Positions 43,001-51,757 of a DNA stretch of 64,000 nucleotides are shown in pieces. The notes below the pieces were generated by a model. That model did no database searches and was not told the origin of the DNA. It worked only from the letters and a program-made list of their open reading frames with translations. How positions within the stretch are numbered: the first letter of the stretch is position 1; every line of letters begins with the position of its first letter. The DNA is from DAOPYU01 sp942493245 (GTDB lineage Bacteria > Sumerlaeota > Sumerlaeia > UBA8349): assembly GCA_942493245.1 (NCBI GenBank), contig OW818685.1, positions 868,001 to 932,000 of the forward strand, in the 5' to 3' direction. Made by a program: the position numbers and the translations under genes.

Positions 43001-43822
43001 ATGATCTGGATAGAGTTCTATTCCGCCGTGCTTTGTCTGCTCTATGGAGCGGTCGTGGGAGCGTATGCCTGGCGTTTTCGGCGCAGTGTGTGTCCGGCGG
43101 GGTTTTCGCCTGAGCGCCTGTTGATCGTTGGAACGATTCTTCTACATTGTGGATTTCTGATGTTTGTCGGGTTAAGAGCGGTCAGGCCGCCGATCAACCT
43201 CTTCACCGGGGGCTTGTCGGCGCTGGCGTTGGGGGTGGCGTTTGCCTATTTATTAGTGGAATGGCTCACGCGTGAGCGCAATATGGGGCTGTGGGTGCTG
43301 GGGTTGCCCTTTCTCTTTCAATTCTTGAGCGCCACGCAATTGTTTGGAGGGGATGTGGGGACGAGTGTTCCGAAGACGCCGGTTGTGGTCGTGCATGTGG
43401 CGCTGGCGCTGATGGGGTATTGTGCGTTGTCGCTTTCGGCTGCGTTTTCGGTGATGTATCTGGCCAAGTACCGCCAATTGAAGGCGCGCCGCTGGGGGCT
43501 GATTGTGGACCGGCTGCCGTCTCTGGACCAGTTGGAGCGGCTCGGGTACCGGGCGATTCATTTCGGACTGGGACTCCTGCTGGTGGGGTTGGTGACGGGC
43601 GAGTGGCTCCTCTTTCAGGAAGAGGGGCGGCTGGTGTGGGCCGATGCGAAGATCATTGTAAGTGTCTTGACGTGTGTGCTGTACAGTCTGACGATCCTCA
43701 TGCGTCAGCGTCTGGCGATTCAAGGCAAGCGTTTTGCGCTGGTGTCGCTGGCGGGTTTCACCATCGTTCTGTTTTCTCTCCTGGTGGTGGACAAGTTTCT
43801 GGGAAGTTTTCATCAGTATTGA
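43001..43822 (+). CDS. hemX: HemX-like CcsA-family membrane protein
   Basis: A 273-residue protein with about eight transmembrane helices, of the cytochrome-c-assembly (CcsA/HemX) family. The ATG at 43001 (IWIEFYSAVLCLLYGAVVGAYAW) follows GGAG. The heme-handling WGxxWxWD motif of true CcsA is not present, consistent with HemX. HemX next to hemA is known in several phyla, where it tunes glutamyl-tRNA reductase abundance. Here it is first in the tetrapyrrole operon and sits 8 bp before sirC. Confidence 0.8.
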   Translation: MIWIEFYSAVLCLLYGAVVGAYAWRFRRSVCPAGFSPERLLIVGTILLHCGFLMFVGLRAVRPPINLFTGGLSALALGVAFAYLLVEWLTRERNMGLWVLGLPFLFQFLSATQLFGGDVGTSVPKTPVVVVHVALALMGYCALSLSAAFSVMYLAKYRQLKARRWGLIVDRLPSLDQLERLGYRAIHFGLGLLLVGLVTGEWLLFQEEGRLVWADAKIIVSVLTCVLYSLTILMRQRLAIQGKRFALVSLAGFTIVLFSLLVVDKFLGSFHQY

Positions 43823-43829
43823 GCCGTTC

Positions 43830-44480
43830 ATGACGAATCCACTTTACCCCATTTTCCTGAATGTTCTTGGACGCCGATGCGTGGTGGTGGGCGCTGGGGG
43901 GGTGGGTGCGCGCAAGATTGCGCCGCTGGTCGAGTGTGGCGCGCGGGTGGTTGTGGTGGCGCCGGAATGCGAGGCTTGGGTGGCCGAGTGGCACCAGGCG
44001 GGGCGTCTGGAGTGGCGCGGGCGGGAATTCTGCCCGGAGGATCTCGACGGGGCATGTCTGGTCGTGGCTGCGGCGGGCGACCCGGCGGTCAACGAGCGGG
44101 TTTTTTCGGAGGCGGATCGGCGCGGAATTCCGTGCAATGTGGTGGATCAGCCGGCGCTGTGTCATTTCTTTGTCCCTTCTGTGGCGCATCGGGGGGATCT
44201 GAAAATAGCGTTTTCAACGAATGGCAAGTCTCCGGTTCTGGCGGCGGCTCTGCGTCGGCGGTTCGAGGAAATGCTGGGTGAGGACTTCGCCGGGGTGGTC
44301 GAACTGGCGGGACGGGTGCGCGAACGGGTGCAGGAGCGCTATCCCGAGGATTCGCGGCAACGCATGGTGCGCGTGCGCGAGGTGTTGCGGGCCGATGAAC
44401 TGATCGAGGCCGTGCTGGCCGGCGATGTCGCAAAACAAGGGGCGATAGTGGATTCATGGAAATCCTGCTTGTCGGAATAA
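43830..44480 (+). CDS. sirC: precorrin-2 dehydrogenase / siroheme synthase N-terminal type
   Basis: A 216-residue NAD-dependent enzyme that oxidises precorrin-2 to sirohydrochlorin. The start MTNPLYPIFLNVLGRRCVVVGAGGVGARKI has the GxGxxxxxK nucleotide fold. CNVVDQPALCHFFVPSVAHRGDLKIAFSTNGKSP is the diagnostic CysG-N segment. The C-terminus is a small helical domain. It is a stand-alone form, with the methyltransferase encoded by the fusion gene downstream. The stop overlaps hemA by 25 bp. Confidence 0.92.
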   Translation: MTNPLYPIFLNVLGRRCVVVGAGGVGARKIAPLVECGARVVVVAPECEAWVAEWHQAGRLEWRGREFCPEDLDGACLVVAAAGDPAVNERVFSEADRRGIPCNVVDQPALCHFFVPSVAHRGDLKIAFSTNGKSPVLAAALRRRFEEMLGEDFAGVVELAGRVRERVQERYPEDSRQRMVRVREVLRADELIEAVLAGDVAKQGAIVDSWKSCLSE

Positions 44481-45730
44481 ATCACACCACCGCTCCGGTG
44501 GACGTGCGCGAGCGCCTGGCTTTCTCCGCCGAGGGGTTGCGCGAGGCGTTGCCGGGGTTTCTCGAACGGACGGGTGCCGATGAGGCCCTGGTGCTTTCCA
44601 CCTGCAACCGGGTGGAAGTTCTGGTGGTCAAGCATGTGCCGGAATCGGACTGTTTTTTTTCGGGACGGGCGGTGATGGACGCGCTGTGCGACCTGCGGGG
44701 ACTGGAGGCGGAGGGACGCCCGGCTCAAAACCATTTCTTCGAATTGCACGGGATGGACGCGGTCCGCCATCTGGTCCGGTTGTCGAGCGGGTTGGAGTCC
44801 ATGATTCTGGGAGAAGGTCAGATTCTGGCTCAATTGCGCGACGCCTATGCGTTGGCGGTGGGGGCGGGGACGCATGGGCGTTACACCAACAAGGTTTTTC
44901 ATCTGGCTTTTCACGCGGGCAAGCGCGTGCGCGCGGAGACGGAACTGGGCTTTGGCGGGGTGTCGGTGGCCTCGGCGGCGGTTTCGCTGGCCTCGAAGGT
45001 GTTCGGCGATTTCAGCCGCCACACGGCGTGTCTGATTGGGGCGGGGGAAATGGCCGAGGCGGCGGCGCGGCATCTGCACGAGCGGGGGATCGGGAACCTG
45101 TTGTTCGTGAACCGTTCGCTGGACAAGGCCGAGCAGCTGGCGCTGGAGTACGATGGCGAGGCGGTGGGGTTCGAGCGGCGGTTCGAGGCGCTCGAGAAGG
45201 CGGATATTGTGGTGAGTTCGACCGCCGCGCCGGGGTTGATTCTGGACCACGAACAGTTCCACCGGGTCATGGACAAGCGCCACACGCGGCCGATCTTTCT
45301 GGTGGACATCGCGGTGCCACGCGATATTGACCCGGAAATCAACGACCATGACAACGCATTTCTGTACGATATTGACAGTCTGCGCGAAGTTGCGGACCAG
45401 AATCTCGAACGGCGGCGCCGGGCGATTCCAGCTGCCGAGAAGATTGTCGAGTACGAGTTGGAGAGTTTCAATGGGTGGGTGGAGCGACTGAAGGTTGAGC
45501 CGTTGGTGAAACAACTCCATGCGCATTTCGACGAGGTGCGCCGGTGTGAGGTTCTGAAAAATCAGGGCCGGTTTTGCGACAAAGAGGCCGAGGATCTGGA
45601 AAAACTGACCCGGCTGATTCAGAAAAAACTTCTGCACAACCCGACCCGGATTCTGCGTCAGTGCGACCCGGAAACGGAAGAGGGGCGACGGGTGCTCGAG
45701 ATTGTGCGCGATCTATTCGGATTGAAGTAA
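44456..45730 (+). CDS. hemA: glutamyl-tRNA reductase
   Basis: A 424-residue enzyme for the first committed step of C5-pathway tetrapyrrole synthesis. It starts MEILLVGINHTTAPVDVRERLAF. The active-site Cys is in LSTCNRVEVLVV. LILGEGQILAQLRDAY-type residues, the NADPH fold LIGAGEMAEAAARHL and the C-terminal dimerisation helix are all present. It overlaps sirC and is followed 12 bp later by hemC. Confidence 0.97.
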   Translation: MEILLVGINHTTAPVDVRERLAFSAEGLREALPGFLERTGADEALVLSTCNRVEVLVVKHVPESDCFFSGRAVMDALCDLRGLEAEGRPAQNHFFELHGMDAVRHLVRLSSGLESMILGEGQILAQLRDAYALAVGAGTHGRYTNKVFHLAFHAGKRVRAETELGFGGVSVASAAVSLASKVFGDFSRHTACLIGAGEMAEAAARHLHERGIGNLLFVNRSLDKAEQLALEYDGEAVGFERRFEALEKADIVVSSTAAPGLILDHEQFHRVMDKRHTRPIFLVDIAVPRDIDPEINDHDNAFLYDIDSLREVADQNLERRRRAIPAAEKIVEYELESFNGWVERLKVEPLVKQLHAHFDEVRRCEVLKNQGRFCDKEAEDLEKLTRLIQKKLLHNPTRILRQCDPETEEGRRVLEIVRDLFGLK

Positions 45731-45742
45731 GGTGGTCTTCAC

Positions 45743-46690
45743 ATGCGGGAAGTAACGACGGGGACATTGCGAATCGGGACACGTTCCAGCGCTCTGGCGC
45801 TTTGGCAGGCCAACTGGGTCCGGCAACGGCTCGAACAGGCCCATCCGGGGCTGCGCATCAATCTGGTCGAGATTCAGACCAAAGGGGACAAGATTCTCGA
45901 CGCGCCGCTCTCAAAAATCGGGGACAAGGGGTTGTTCACGCGCGAAATCGAGCGGGCGTTGCTCGACAAAGAGATTGACCTGGCGGTTCACAGTCTGAAG
46001 GACTTGCCGACCACGTTGCCTCTGGGGTTGATTCTGGGCGCGGTGAGCGAGCGCGAAGACCCGCGCGACGCGCTGGTGAGCAAGGGCGCTGCCTCGTTGG
46101 ACGAATTGCCCCGAGGGGGCACGGTGGCCACGGGCAGTCTGCGCCGCCGGGCGCAGCTGCTGCACGTGCGGCCCGACCTGCGGGTGGTGGACATTCGCGG
46201 AAACGTCCAGACGCGGTTGCGGAAATTCGACGAGTCGGACTGGGACGGGATGATCATGGCCCGGGCGGGGCTGGTGCGGTTGGGTCTCGAAGAACGCATC
46301 GCGTGCAATCTCGAAAGCGCGCAAATGCTTTCGGCGGTTTCGCAGGGCGCGCTGGGACTGGAAATCCGCGAGGGGGACGCGGTAACGGCTGAACGGATTG
46401 CGCCAATCGAGTGTTTCGCCACTCGGGCTATTACCACGGCGGAGCGCGCGTTCTTGCACACGCTCGAAGGTGGGTGCCAGGTGCCGGTGGCGGCTCTGGG
46501 CCAGATGGTCGAGGGGTGGCTGGAACTGGATGGTCTGGTGGTCTCGTTGGACGGGCAGCATTACCTCCGTGGACGGACGCGTGGGTCGGCCCTGAAGGCG
46601 GATCGGATCGGTTCAGATCTGGCGGAGGTGTTGCTGGCGGATGGCGCGGACGCGGTGTTGCGCGAGATTCGCGACGCGGGAGAAAAGTGA
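45743..46690 (+). CDS. hemC: hydroxymethylbilane synthase (porphobilinogen deaminase)
   Basis: A 315-residue enzyme that polymerises four porphobilinogens. RIGTRSSALALWQANWV, FTREIERALLDKEIDLAVHSLKDLPT, TGSLRRRAQLLHVRPDLRVVDIRGNVQTRL and the dipyrromethane-cofactor Cys in LEGGCQVPVAALG are intact. It is part of the operon, 10 bp before the cobA-hemD fusion. Confidence 0.97.
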   Translation: MREVTTGTLRIGTRSSALALWQANWVRQRLEQAHPGLRINLVEIQTKGDKILDAPLSKIGDKGLFTREIERALLDKEIDLAVHSLKDLPTTLPLGLILGAVSEREDPRDALVSKGAASLDELPRGGTVATGSLRRRAQLLHVRPDLRVVDIRGNVQTRLRKFDESDWDGMIMARAGLVRLGLEERIACNLESAQMLSAVSQGALGLEIREGDAVTAERIAPIECFATRAITTAERAFLHTLEGGCQVPVAALGQMVEGWLELDGLVVSLDGQHYLRGRTRGSALKADRIGSDLAEVLLADGADAVLREIRDAGEK

Positions 46691-46700
46691 GGGAAAGCGC

Positions 46701-48245
46701 ATGACAACTGAACGGAAACAGGGCGTTGTCTATCTGGTGGGGTCCGGGCCGGGAACGGCGGACTTGATCACAATGCGGGGGATGCGCCTGTTGGCGAGCG
46801 CCGACGTGGTGGTGTACGACTACCTGGCGGACCCGCAATTGCTGCGCGCGGCGCCCGCAGGTTGCGAGTTTGTGTATGTGGGAAAAAAAGCGGGACAACA
46901 CACCCTGCGGCAGGAGGAAATCAACGACCTGCTGGTCAAATTGGCCGAGGATGGAAAGCGGGTGGTGCGCCTGAAGGGGGGCGACCCCTTTGTCTTTGGA
47001 CGTGGGGGTGAGGAAGCGTTGGCATTGAAAGAAGCGGGTCAGCCGTTCGAGGTGGTGCCGGGGGTGACGGCGGGCATTGCGGCGCCGGCCTATGCGGGCA
47101 TCCCGGTGACGCATCGGGGAATGACCTGCACACTCGGCTTTATCACGGGCCATGAAGACCCGGAGAAGGACGATTCGGATATTGACTGGTCCAAGGTGGC
47201 CACCGGTTTTGGCACCCTGGTGTTTTACATGGGCGTGGGAAATCTGCCGCGCATTGTCGAGCGATTGACCGAAAATGGCCGCGCGGTTTCGACTCCGGCG
47301 GCGGTGATCCGGTGGGGATGCCGCCCGAACCAGCAGACCGTGAGCGGTACGTTGGCGGACATTGCGCAGAAGGTCGAGGAGGCGGGTCTGAAACCTCCGG
47401 CGATCATCATCGTGGGAGAAGTGGTCGGATTGCGCTCCGAGTTGCAGTGGTTCGAGAACAAACCGTTGTTCGGGCAGCGGATCGTGGTGACGCGCAGCCG
47501 CGCGCAGGCGGGTGATCTGGCCTTGCAGTTGACGGAATTGGGCGCCGACGTGGTGGAGTTTCCGGTGATTCGGATCGCGGCGCCCGAGGATGCGGAGCCG
47601 CTGAAGCAGGCGGCTGGCCGGGCGGGCGAGTACGACTGGCTTGTTTTCATGAGTGTGAACGGCGTCGAAGCGTTTTTCGAGGCCTTGCGGGGAGAGGGTC
47701 TGGACGCGCGTGCCTTGCATGGGGTGCGGGTCTGCGCCATCGGTCCGGCCACGGCGGGCGCGGTGGAACGTTATGGAGTGGTTCCCGACCTGATGCCGCC
47801 GAAGTATGTGGCGGAGTCGGTGGCGGAGGCGCTGGTGGGGCAGGGGCCGGTTGAGGGGAAACGTTTCCTCCTGGCGCGGGCCGACATCGGGCGGTCTTTC
47901 CTGCCGCGCGAACTCGAACGGCTCGGCGCGCAGGTCGAGGATGTCGTGGCCTATCGGACGGTTCTGGAAGAGCCGGAGAATATCGAAGAAGTTCGGCGCG
48001 ACCTGATGGAAGGGCTTGTGTCGGCTGTGACGTTCAGCAGTTCGTCCACCGTGCGCAATTTCGCGGAACTGGTGGGGGCGGACGTGTTGCGCAATGTGTC
48101 GCCTTCCGTGTGTCTGGCGTCCATCGGTCCTGAGACGACTCGGACGCTGTGCGAGTGGACGGATGCCGAGATTGCGGAAGCGACGGAGTACACGATTCCG
48201 GGCCTGGTGGCGCTCCTGATGGAGCGGTTGCCAGGCAAGGTTTGA
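46701..48245 (+). CDS. uroporphyrinogen-III C-methyltransferase / uroporphyrinogen-III synthase fusion
   Basis: A 514-residue bifunctional protein (CobA-HemD). Residues 1-255 are the SUMT methyltransferase (YLVGSGPGTADLITMRG, VVRLKGGDPFVFGRGGEE, VTAGIAAPAYAGIPVTHRG), which makes precorrin-2. Residues from about 260 are uroporphyrinogen-III synthase (RIVVTRSRAQAGDLALQL ... VFMSVNGVEAFFEAL ... VAAYR-like YRTV ... TFSSSSTVRNFAEL). Fusions of this type occur in clostridia, planctomycetes and others. The start at 46701 follows GAGGGAAAG. It feeds both siroheme and, with AhbC, a siroheme-based heme route. Confidence 0.95.
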   Translation: MTTERKQGVVYLVGSGPGTADLITMRGMRLLASADVVVYDYLADPQLLRAAPAGCEFVYVGKKAGQHTLRQEEINDLLVKLAEDGKRVVRLKGGDPFVFGRGGEEALALKEAGQPFEVVPGVTAGIAAPAYAGIPVTHRGMTCTLGFITGHEDPEKDDSDIDWSKVATGFGTLVFYMGVGNLPRIVERLTENGRAVSTPAAVIRWGCRPNQQTVSGTLADIAQKVEEAGLKPPAIIIVGEVVGLRSELQWFENKPLFGQRIVVTRSRAQAGDLALQLTELGADVVEFPVIRIAAPEDAEPLKQAAGRAGEYDWLVFMSVNGVEAFFEALRGEGLDARALHGVRVCAIGPATAGAVERYGVVPDLMPPKYVAESVAEALVGQGPVEGKRFLLARADIGRSFLPRELERLGAQVEDVVAYRTVLEEPENIEEVRRDLMEGLVSAVTFSSSSTVRNFAELVGADVLRNVSPSVCLASIGPETTRTLCEWTDAEIAEATEYTIPGLVALLMERLPGKV

Positions 48246-48308
48246 GAAGAAGGGACAGTCTGAACGTCGGGCTGTAAGAAGACCAATCTGTAGAGACAGG
48301 GCAAAAAA

Positions 48309-49493
48309 ATGATCGGAATCTCTAAATTGTATTGTGGTTCGGTGGAACCGTCGGACGCGTTGCGCTATGGGCGCAAGTCGAAGGATTTGCCGTCGCATCT
48401 GCTTCAGTTCTCGGAAGACAAGAAGCCCGTGGTGGTGTGGAACTGCACGCGCCGCTGCAATCTGCGATGTGTGCATTGTTATTCGCATTCGCAGGACAAA
48501 CAATATGAAGGTGAGATGACGACCGACGAGGGACGGCGTTTCATTGACGATCTGGTCCAGTTTGGCGCGCCCGTCATCCTGTTTTCCGGAGGCGAGCCGC
48601 TCATCCGTCCCGATCTGACCGAACTGGCGCGCCATGCGACCCAACAGGGGATGCGGGCGGTGATCTCGACGAACGGGACGCTGATCTCGCGTGAGAAGGC
48701 GACTGAACTCAAAGAGGTGGGACTGAGCTACGTGGGGGTGAGTCTTGATGGACTGCGCGAGACGCACGACCGGTTCCGGGGTGTGCAAGGCGCGTACGAT
48801 GATGCGCTGACGGGCATTCACAACTGCCAGGAAGCGGGAATCAAGGTCGGACTGCGCTTCACGATCAACAAGCGCAACGTCCAGGACATCGGGGGCATCT
48901 TCGATCTGCTCGAAGAACACAATGTCCCGCGGGTCTGTTTCTACCACCTGGTTTATGCGGGACGCGGGAGCAAACTGGTCGAAGAAGATCTGAACCACGA
49001 GGAAACGCGGGCGGCGGTGGATCTGATCATAGACCGCACAAAGGATCTGCACGAGCGGGGATTGTCGAAAGAGGTCTTGACGGTGGACAACCACGCCGAT
49101 GGCGTTTATCTGTATCTGCGCGTCCTGAAGGAAGACCCGGAGAAGGCGAAGAAGGTGCTTGAACTTCTGCAGATGAACGAAGGGAACAGTTCGGGACGGG
49201 GCATCGGGTGCGTGAGCTGGGACGGTTCGGTCTATGCGGACCAGTTCTGGCGGCACTATTCGTTCGGCAACGTGCGCGAGCGGCCATTCAGTGAGATCTG
49301 GAGCGATTTGGAAAACCCGCTGATGAAGCAACTGAAGGAAAAGAAACTCCACGTGAAAGGCCGCTGCGGCCAGTGTACGTGGCTGGACATCTGCGCCGGA
49401 AACTTCCGCGTACGCGCCGAGGCGGTGACGGACGATCTGTGGGCGCCCGATCCGGCCTGTTACCTGACCGACTCGGAAATCGGACTGGCCTGA
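48309..49493 (+). CDS. ahbC: AhbC-like radical SAM 12,18-didecarboxysiroheme deacetylase
   Basis: A 394-residue radical SAM/SPASM protein. The start MIGISKLYCGSVEPSDALRYGR is characteristic of AhbC/NirJ-type tetrapyrrole enzymes. The cluster motif is CNLRCVHC (RRCNLRCVHCYSHSQ), followed by FSGGEPLIRPDL. C-terminal auxiliary-cluster cysteines are in CGQCTWLDICAGNFRVRAE and DPACY. In the alternative heme pathway AhbC removes two acetate side chains to give iron-coproporphyrin III. Its place directly after cobA-hemD supports that role. ahbA/B and ahbD, and also hemB and hemL, are not in the window. NirJ (heme d1) is the main alternative. Confidence 0.85.
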   Translation: MIGISKLYCGSVEPSDALRYGRKSKDLPSHLLQFSEDKKPVVVWNCTRRCNLRCVHCYSHSQDKQYEGEMTTDEGRRFIDDLVQFGAPVILFSGGEPLIRPDLTELARHATQQGMRAVISTNGTLISREKATELKEVGLSYVGVSLDGLRETHDRFRGVQGAYDDALTGIHNCQEAGIKVGLRFTINKRNVQDIGGIFDLLEEHNVPRVCFYHLVYAGRGSKLVEEDLNHEETRAAVDLIIDRTKDLHERGLSKEVLTVDNHADGVYLYLRVLKEDPEKAKKVLELLQMNEGNSSGRGIGCVSWDGSVYADQFWRHYSFGNVRERPFSEIWSDLENPLMKQLKEKKLHVKGRCGQCTWLDICAGNFRVRAEAVTDDLWAPDPACYLTDSEIGLA

Positions 49494-50392
49494 TGGGGCG
49501 CAGGACGCTGTATGTGTCGGATCTCGACGGCACTTTGCTCGGAAAAAATTCCCTTCTGACGGACTTCTCGCGCGACACGCTCAACGCGTTACTGGATGAG
49601 GGGCTTTTGTTCACGGTGGCAAGCGCGCGCAGCGGGGTAACCATTGGAGAAGTCTTGCGAGGCTTGCGGTTGCAGTTGCCGGTCATCGAGTACAACGGGG
49701 CTTTCCTCTCCGACCTGGCAACGCGGCGGCATCGGGTGGTGAACGCCCTGAAACCCGGCCAGGTGCGAAGGGTCTATCAGGCCATTCTCGACCACGGCTG
49801 TCGTCCTTTCGTGTCGAGCTTCGATGGCGTATCGGACCGGGTCTATTATTGCGAAGCGCCCAACGCGGGAATGGCGGATTATGTGACCAACCGCACGGAT
49901 GCGCGTGACGAGCGGTTGACCCAGGTTCCGGATCTGGCCGAGTATCTGGACCATGCGGTGGTATGCTTCACGGTGATTGACGAAGAGATGCGGTTGCGCG
50001 CGTTGAGCGAGCGACTGGAAGCGCTTGAGCCGGGCGAGATTGTGACGCACCTTTTCTGTGACGCCTACCACCCCGAGTGGTTCTGGTTGACGGTCCATGA
50101 CAGCAACGCATCGAAGGATCAGGCTATTCGCCGGATGATGGAGTGCGAGGGACTCGAGGACGCGGAACTGGTGGTGTTCGGAGACCACGAGAACGATCTT
50201 TCAATGTTTCGCGCGGCGAACCGAGCCGTCGCAACAGCCAACGCAACCGAAAGCCTGAAGGCTGTGGCGACCGAAATAATCGGCTCGAACGAAGCGGACA
50301 GTGTCGCCCGTTATATCGAGGTTGATTTTCGGGGACAACATCCATTTTTCGACACGGTGGAGCCTTCTTGTGAGACGGACGGGGTGGGTTGA
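49493..50392 (+). CDS. HAD-IIB (Cof-type) phosphatase
   Basis: A 299-residue haloacid-dehalogenase hydrolase. The ATG overlaps the ahbC stop (TGATG), so translation is coupled. Motif I is LYVSDLDGTLLG, motif II is in VASARSG, and motif IV is VVFGDHENDLSMFRAANRAVATANA, with a lysine in NASKDQAIRRM. The cap domain lies between. Cof-type enzymes act on sugar phosphates, nucleotides or cofactors. The coupling to a heme gene does not by itself identify the substrate. Confidence 0.88.
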   Translation: MGRRTLYVSDLDGTLLGKNSLLTDFSRDTLNALLDEGLLFTVASARSGVTIGEVLRGLRLQLPVIEYNGAFLSDLATRRHRVVNALKPGQVRRVYQAILDHGCRPFVSSFDGVSDRVYYCEAPNAGMADYVTNRTDARDERLTQVPDLAEYLDHAVVCFTVIDEEMRLRALSERLEALEPGEIVTHLFCDAYHPEWFWLTVHDSNASKDQAIRRMMECEGLEDAELVVFGDHENDLSMFRAANRAVATANATESLKAVATEIIGSNEADSVARYIEVDFRGQHPFFDTVEPSCETDGVG

Positions 50393-50508
50393 CGTTCATG
50401 TCTTCTTGACTGGAAGATGGGGGAGACATATTTTTCGTACAGATGCGGGCTTGTGAGTCTTGCATTTTTTGTTCCGGTTGAGTATGGTCCCAAGCCGGAG
50501 GTCGAATC

Positions 50509-51732
50509 ATGCGTATTGCGGGCTTGGGGTGTTCGTTGGTAGATTTTTTATACTCGGACGTGGACTTCTCGTGTGCGGCGTTCCAGCAATTTCTGTCGCG
50601 GACTCAGGGCGACGGGGGATTGACGCCGGGTGGATTGGTCTTCCGCGATGAATTCGAGCAATTCTCCGGATTGCCGTTTGACGAGGCGTTGCGCGCCCTG
50701 GTGGGGGAACGCTCCGCCGACACGTTCAACATCGGTGGCCCGGCCATTGTGGCCTTGATTCTGGCGGCGCAGCTGTTGGCGCCCCGAGGTTGGCAGGTGG
50801 CCTACTATGGCGCCGTGGGGGACGATGAGGCCGGACGGCTGATCCTCGAAGGCGCGGGGAAAACCCCGCTGGATATTTCGAACTATGTGCGGGTGTCCGG
50901 AACCTCGCCTTCTACGACGGTTCTGTCCGATCCGCGTTACGATGGTGGGCATGGTGAGCGGGTTTTTGTGAACAACCTCGGGGTGGCGCGCGACTACGCT
51001 CCTCAGAATGTGTCCGATTCGTGCTTTGACTCGGACATTGTGTTGTTTGGGGCGACGGCGTTGGCGCCACAGTTGCATGCCAATTTGACCTCGTTGTTGC
51101 GCAAAGCGAAAGAGCGCGGATGTTTTACCGTCGTGACCACGGTCTATGATTTCCAGAATGAGAAACACAATCCGGGCGGGTTGTGGCCCCTGGGCGAAAG
51201 CGACGAAACCTACCACTATGCCGATCTGCTGGTGGTGGACCATATCGAGGCGCTCCGAGTGAGCGGCGCGTCTGATGTGGTGGGCGCATGCGAATGTTTC
51301 CGCCAGAAGGGTCTGGCTGCGTGTGTGGTGACGCAGGGGCCGCGCCCCGTGTGGTTTTACGCGCAGGGCGGCGAATTTACCCCGGTCGAGTTGATGCAAT
51401 TGCCTGTGTCCGATACGGTGATCGAGGTGTTGAGCCGGGAGCGTTCGACTCTGGGTGACACGACAGGTTGCGGGGACAACTTCGCGGGTGGGGTTTTGAC
51501 GTCCCTGGCTGTGCAAATAGCGGAGGGGCGTTTCGGACGGTTGGACTTGAAACGCGCCGTGGCGCTGGGGATATGCGCGGGCGGGGCGGCCTGTTTTCAG
51601 TTGGGCGGTGTGGCGCTTGAAAGCAAGCCGGGGGAACGGTTGGCTGGGATTACGCGTTTGTACGAACAGTACGGTCAACAAGTGGCGGCGGTGTGCCGCC
51701 TGAAGGCGGATCCTCTCGATTCGCAAGACTGA
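50509..51732 (+). CDS. PfkB-family carbohydrate kinase
   Basis: A 407-residue ribokinase-like enzyme. The N-terminus MRIAGLGCSLVDFLYSDVDF, the substrate region FNIGGPAIVAL and YYGAVGDDEAGRLI, and the C-terminal signature GDTTGCGDNFAGG (catalytic Asp and anion hole) are clear. It is about 80 residues longer than ribokinase. The next gene, a GH172 enzyme, starts 25 bp later, so the kinase may act on the sugar that enzyme releases, for example fructose or arabinose. This is inference from context. Confidence 0.88.
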   Translation: MRIAGLGCSLVDFLYSDVDFSCAAFQQFLSRTQGDGGLTPGGLVFRDEFEQFSGLPFDEALRALVGERSADTFNIGGPAIVALILAAQLLAPRGWQVAYYGAVGDDEAGRLILEGAGKTPLDISNYVRVSGTSPSTTVLSDPRYDGGHGERVFVNNLGVARDYAPQNVSDSCFDSDIVLFGATALAPQLHANLTSLLRKAKERGCFTVVTTVYDFQNEKHNPGGLWPLGESDETYHYADLLVVDHIEALRVSGASDVVGACECFRQKGLAACVVTQGPRPVWFYAQGGEFTPVELMQLPVSDTVIEVLSRERSTLGDTTGCGDNFAGGVLTSLAVQIAEGRFGRLDLKRAVALGICAGGAACFQLGGVALESKPGERLAGITRLYEQYGQQVAAVCRLKADPLDSQD

Positions 51733-51757
51733 AAAGCGCTTGGAAAGGGGCAGGACT

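Noticed and set aside
42802..43113. A 103-codon frame upstream of and overlapping hemX
   Set aside because: It overlaps hemX in another frame, lacks a ribosome site and has no recognisable domain.
46431..49352. A 973-codon minus-strand frame opposite hemC, cobA-hemD and ahbC
   Set aside because: The plus strand carries unmistakable heme genes. The antisense product is Arg/His/Gln-rich and without motifs, a high-GC artefact. The same applies to 56500-60180, 51815-53785, 50548-51909 and 20491-21987.
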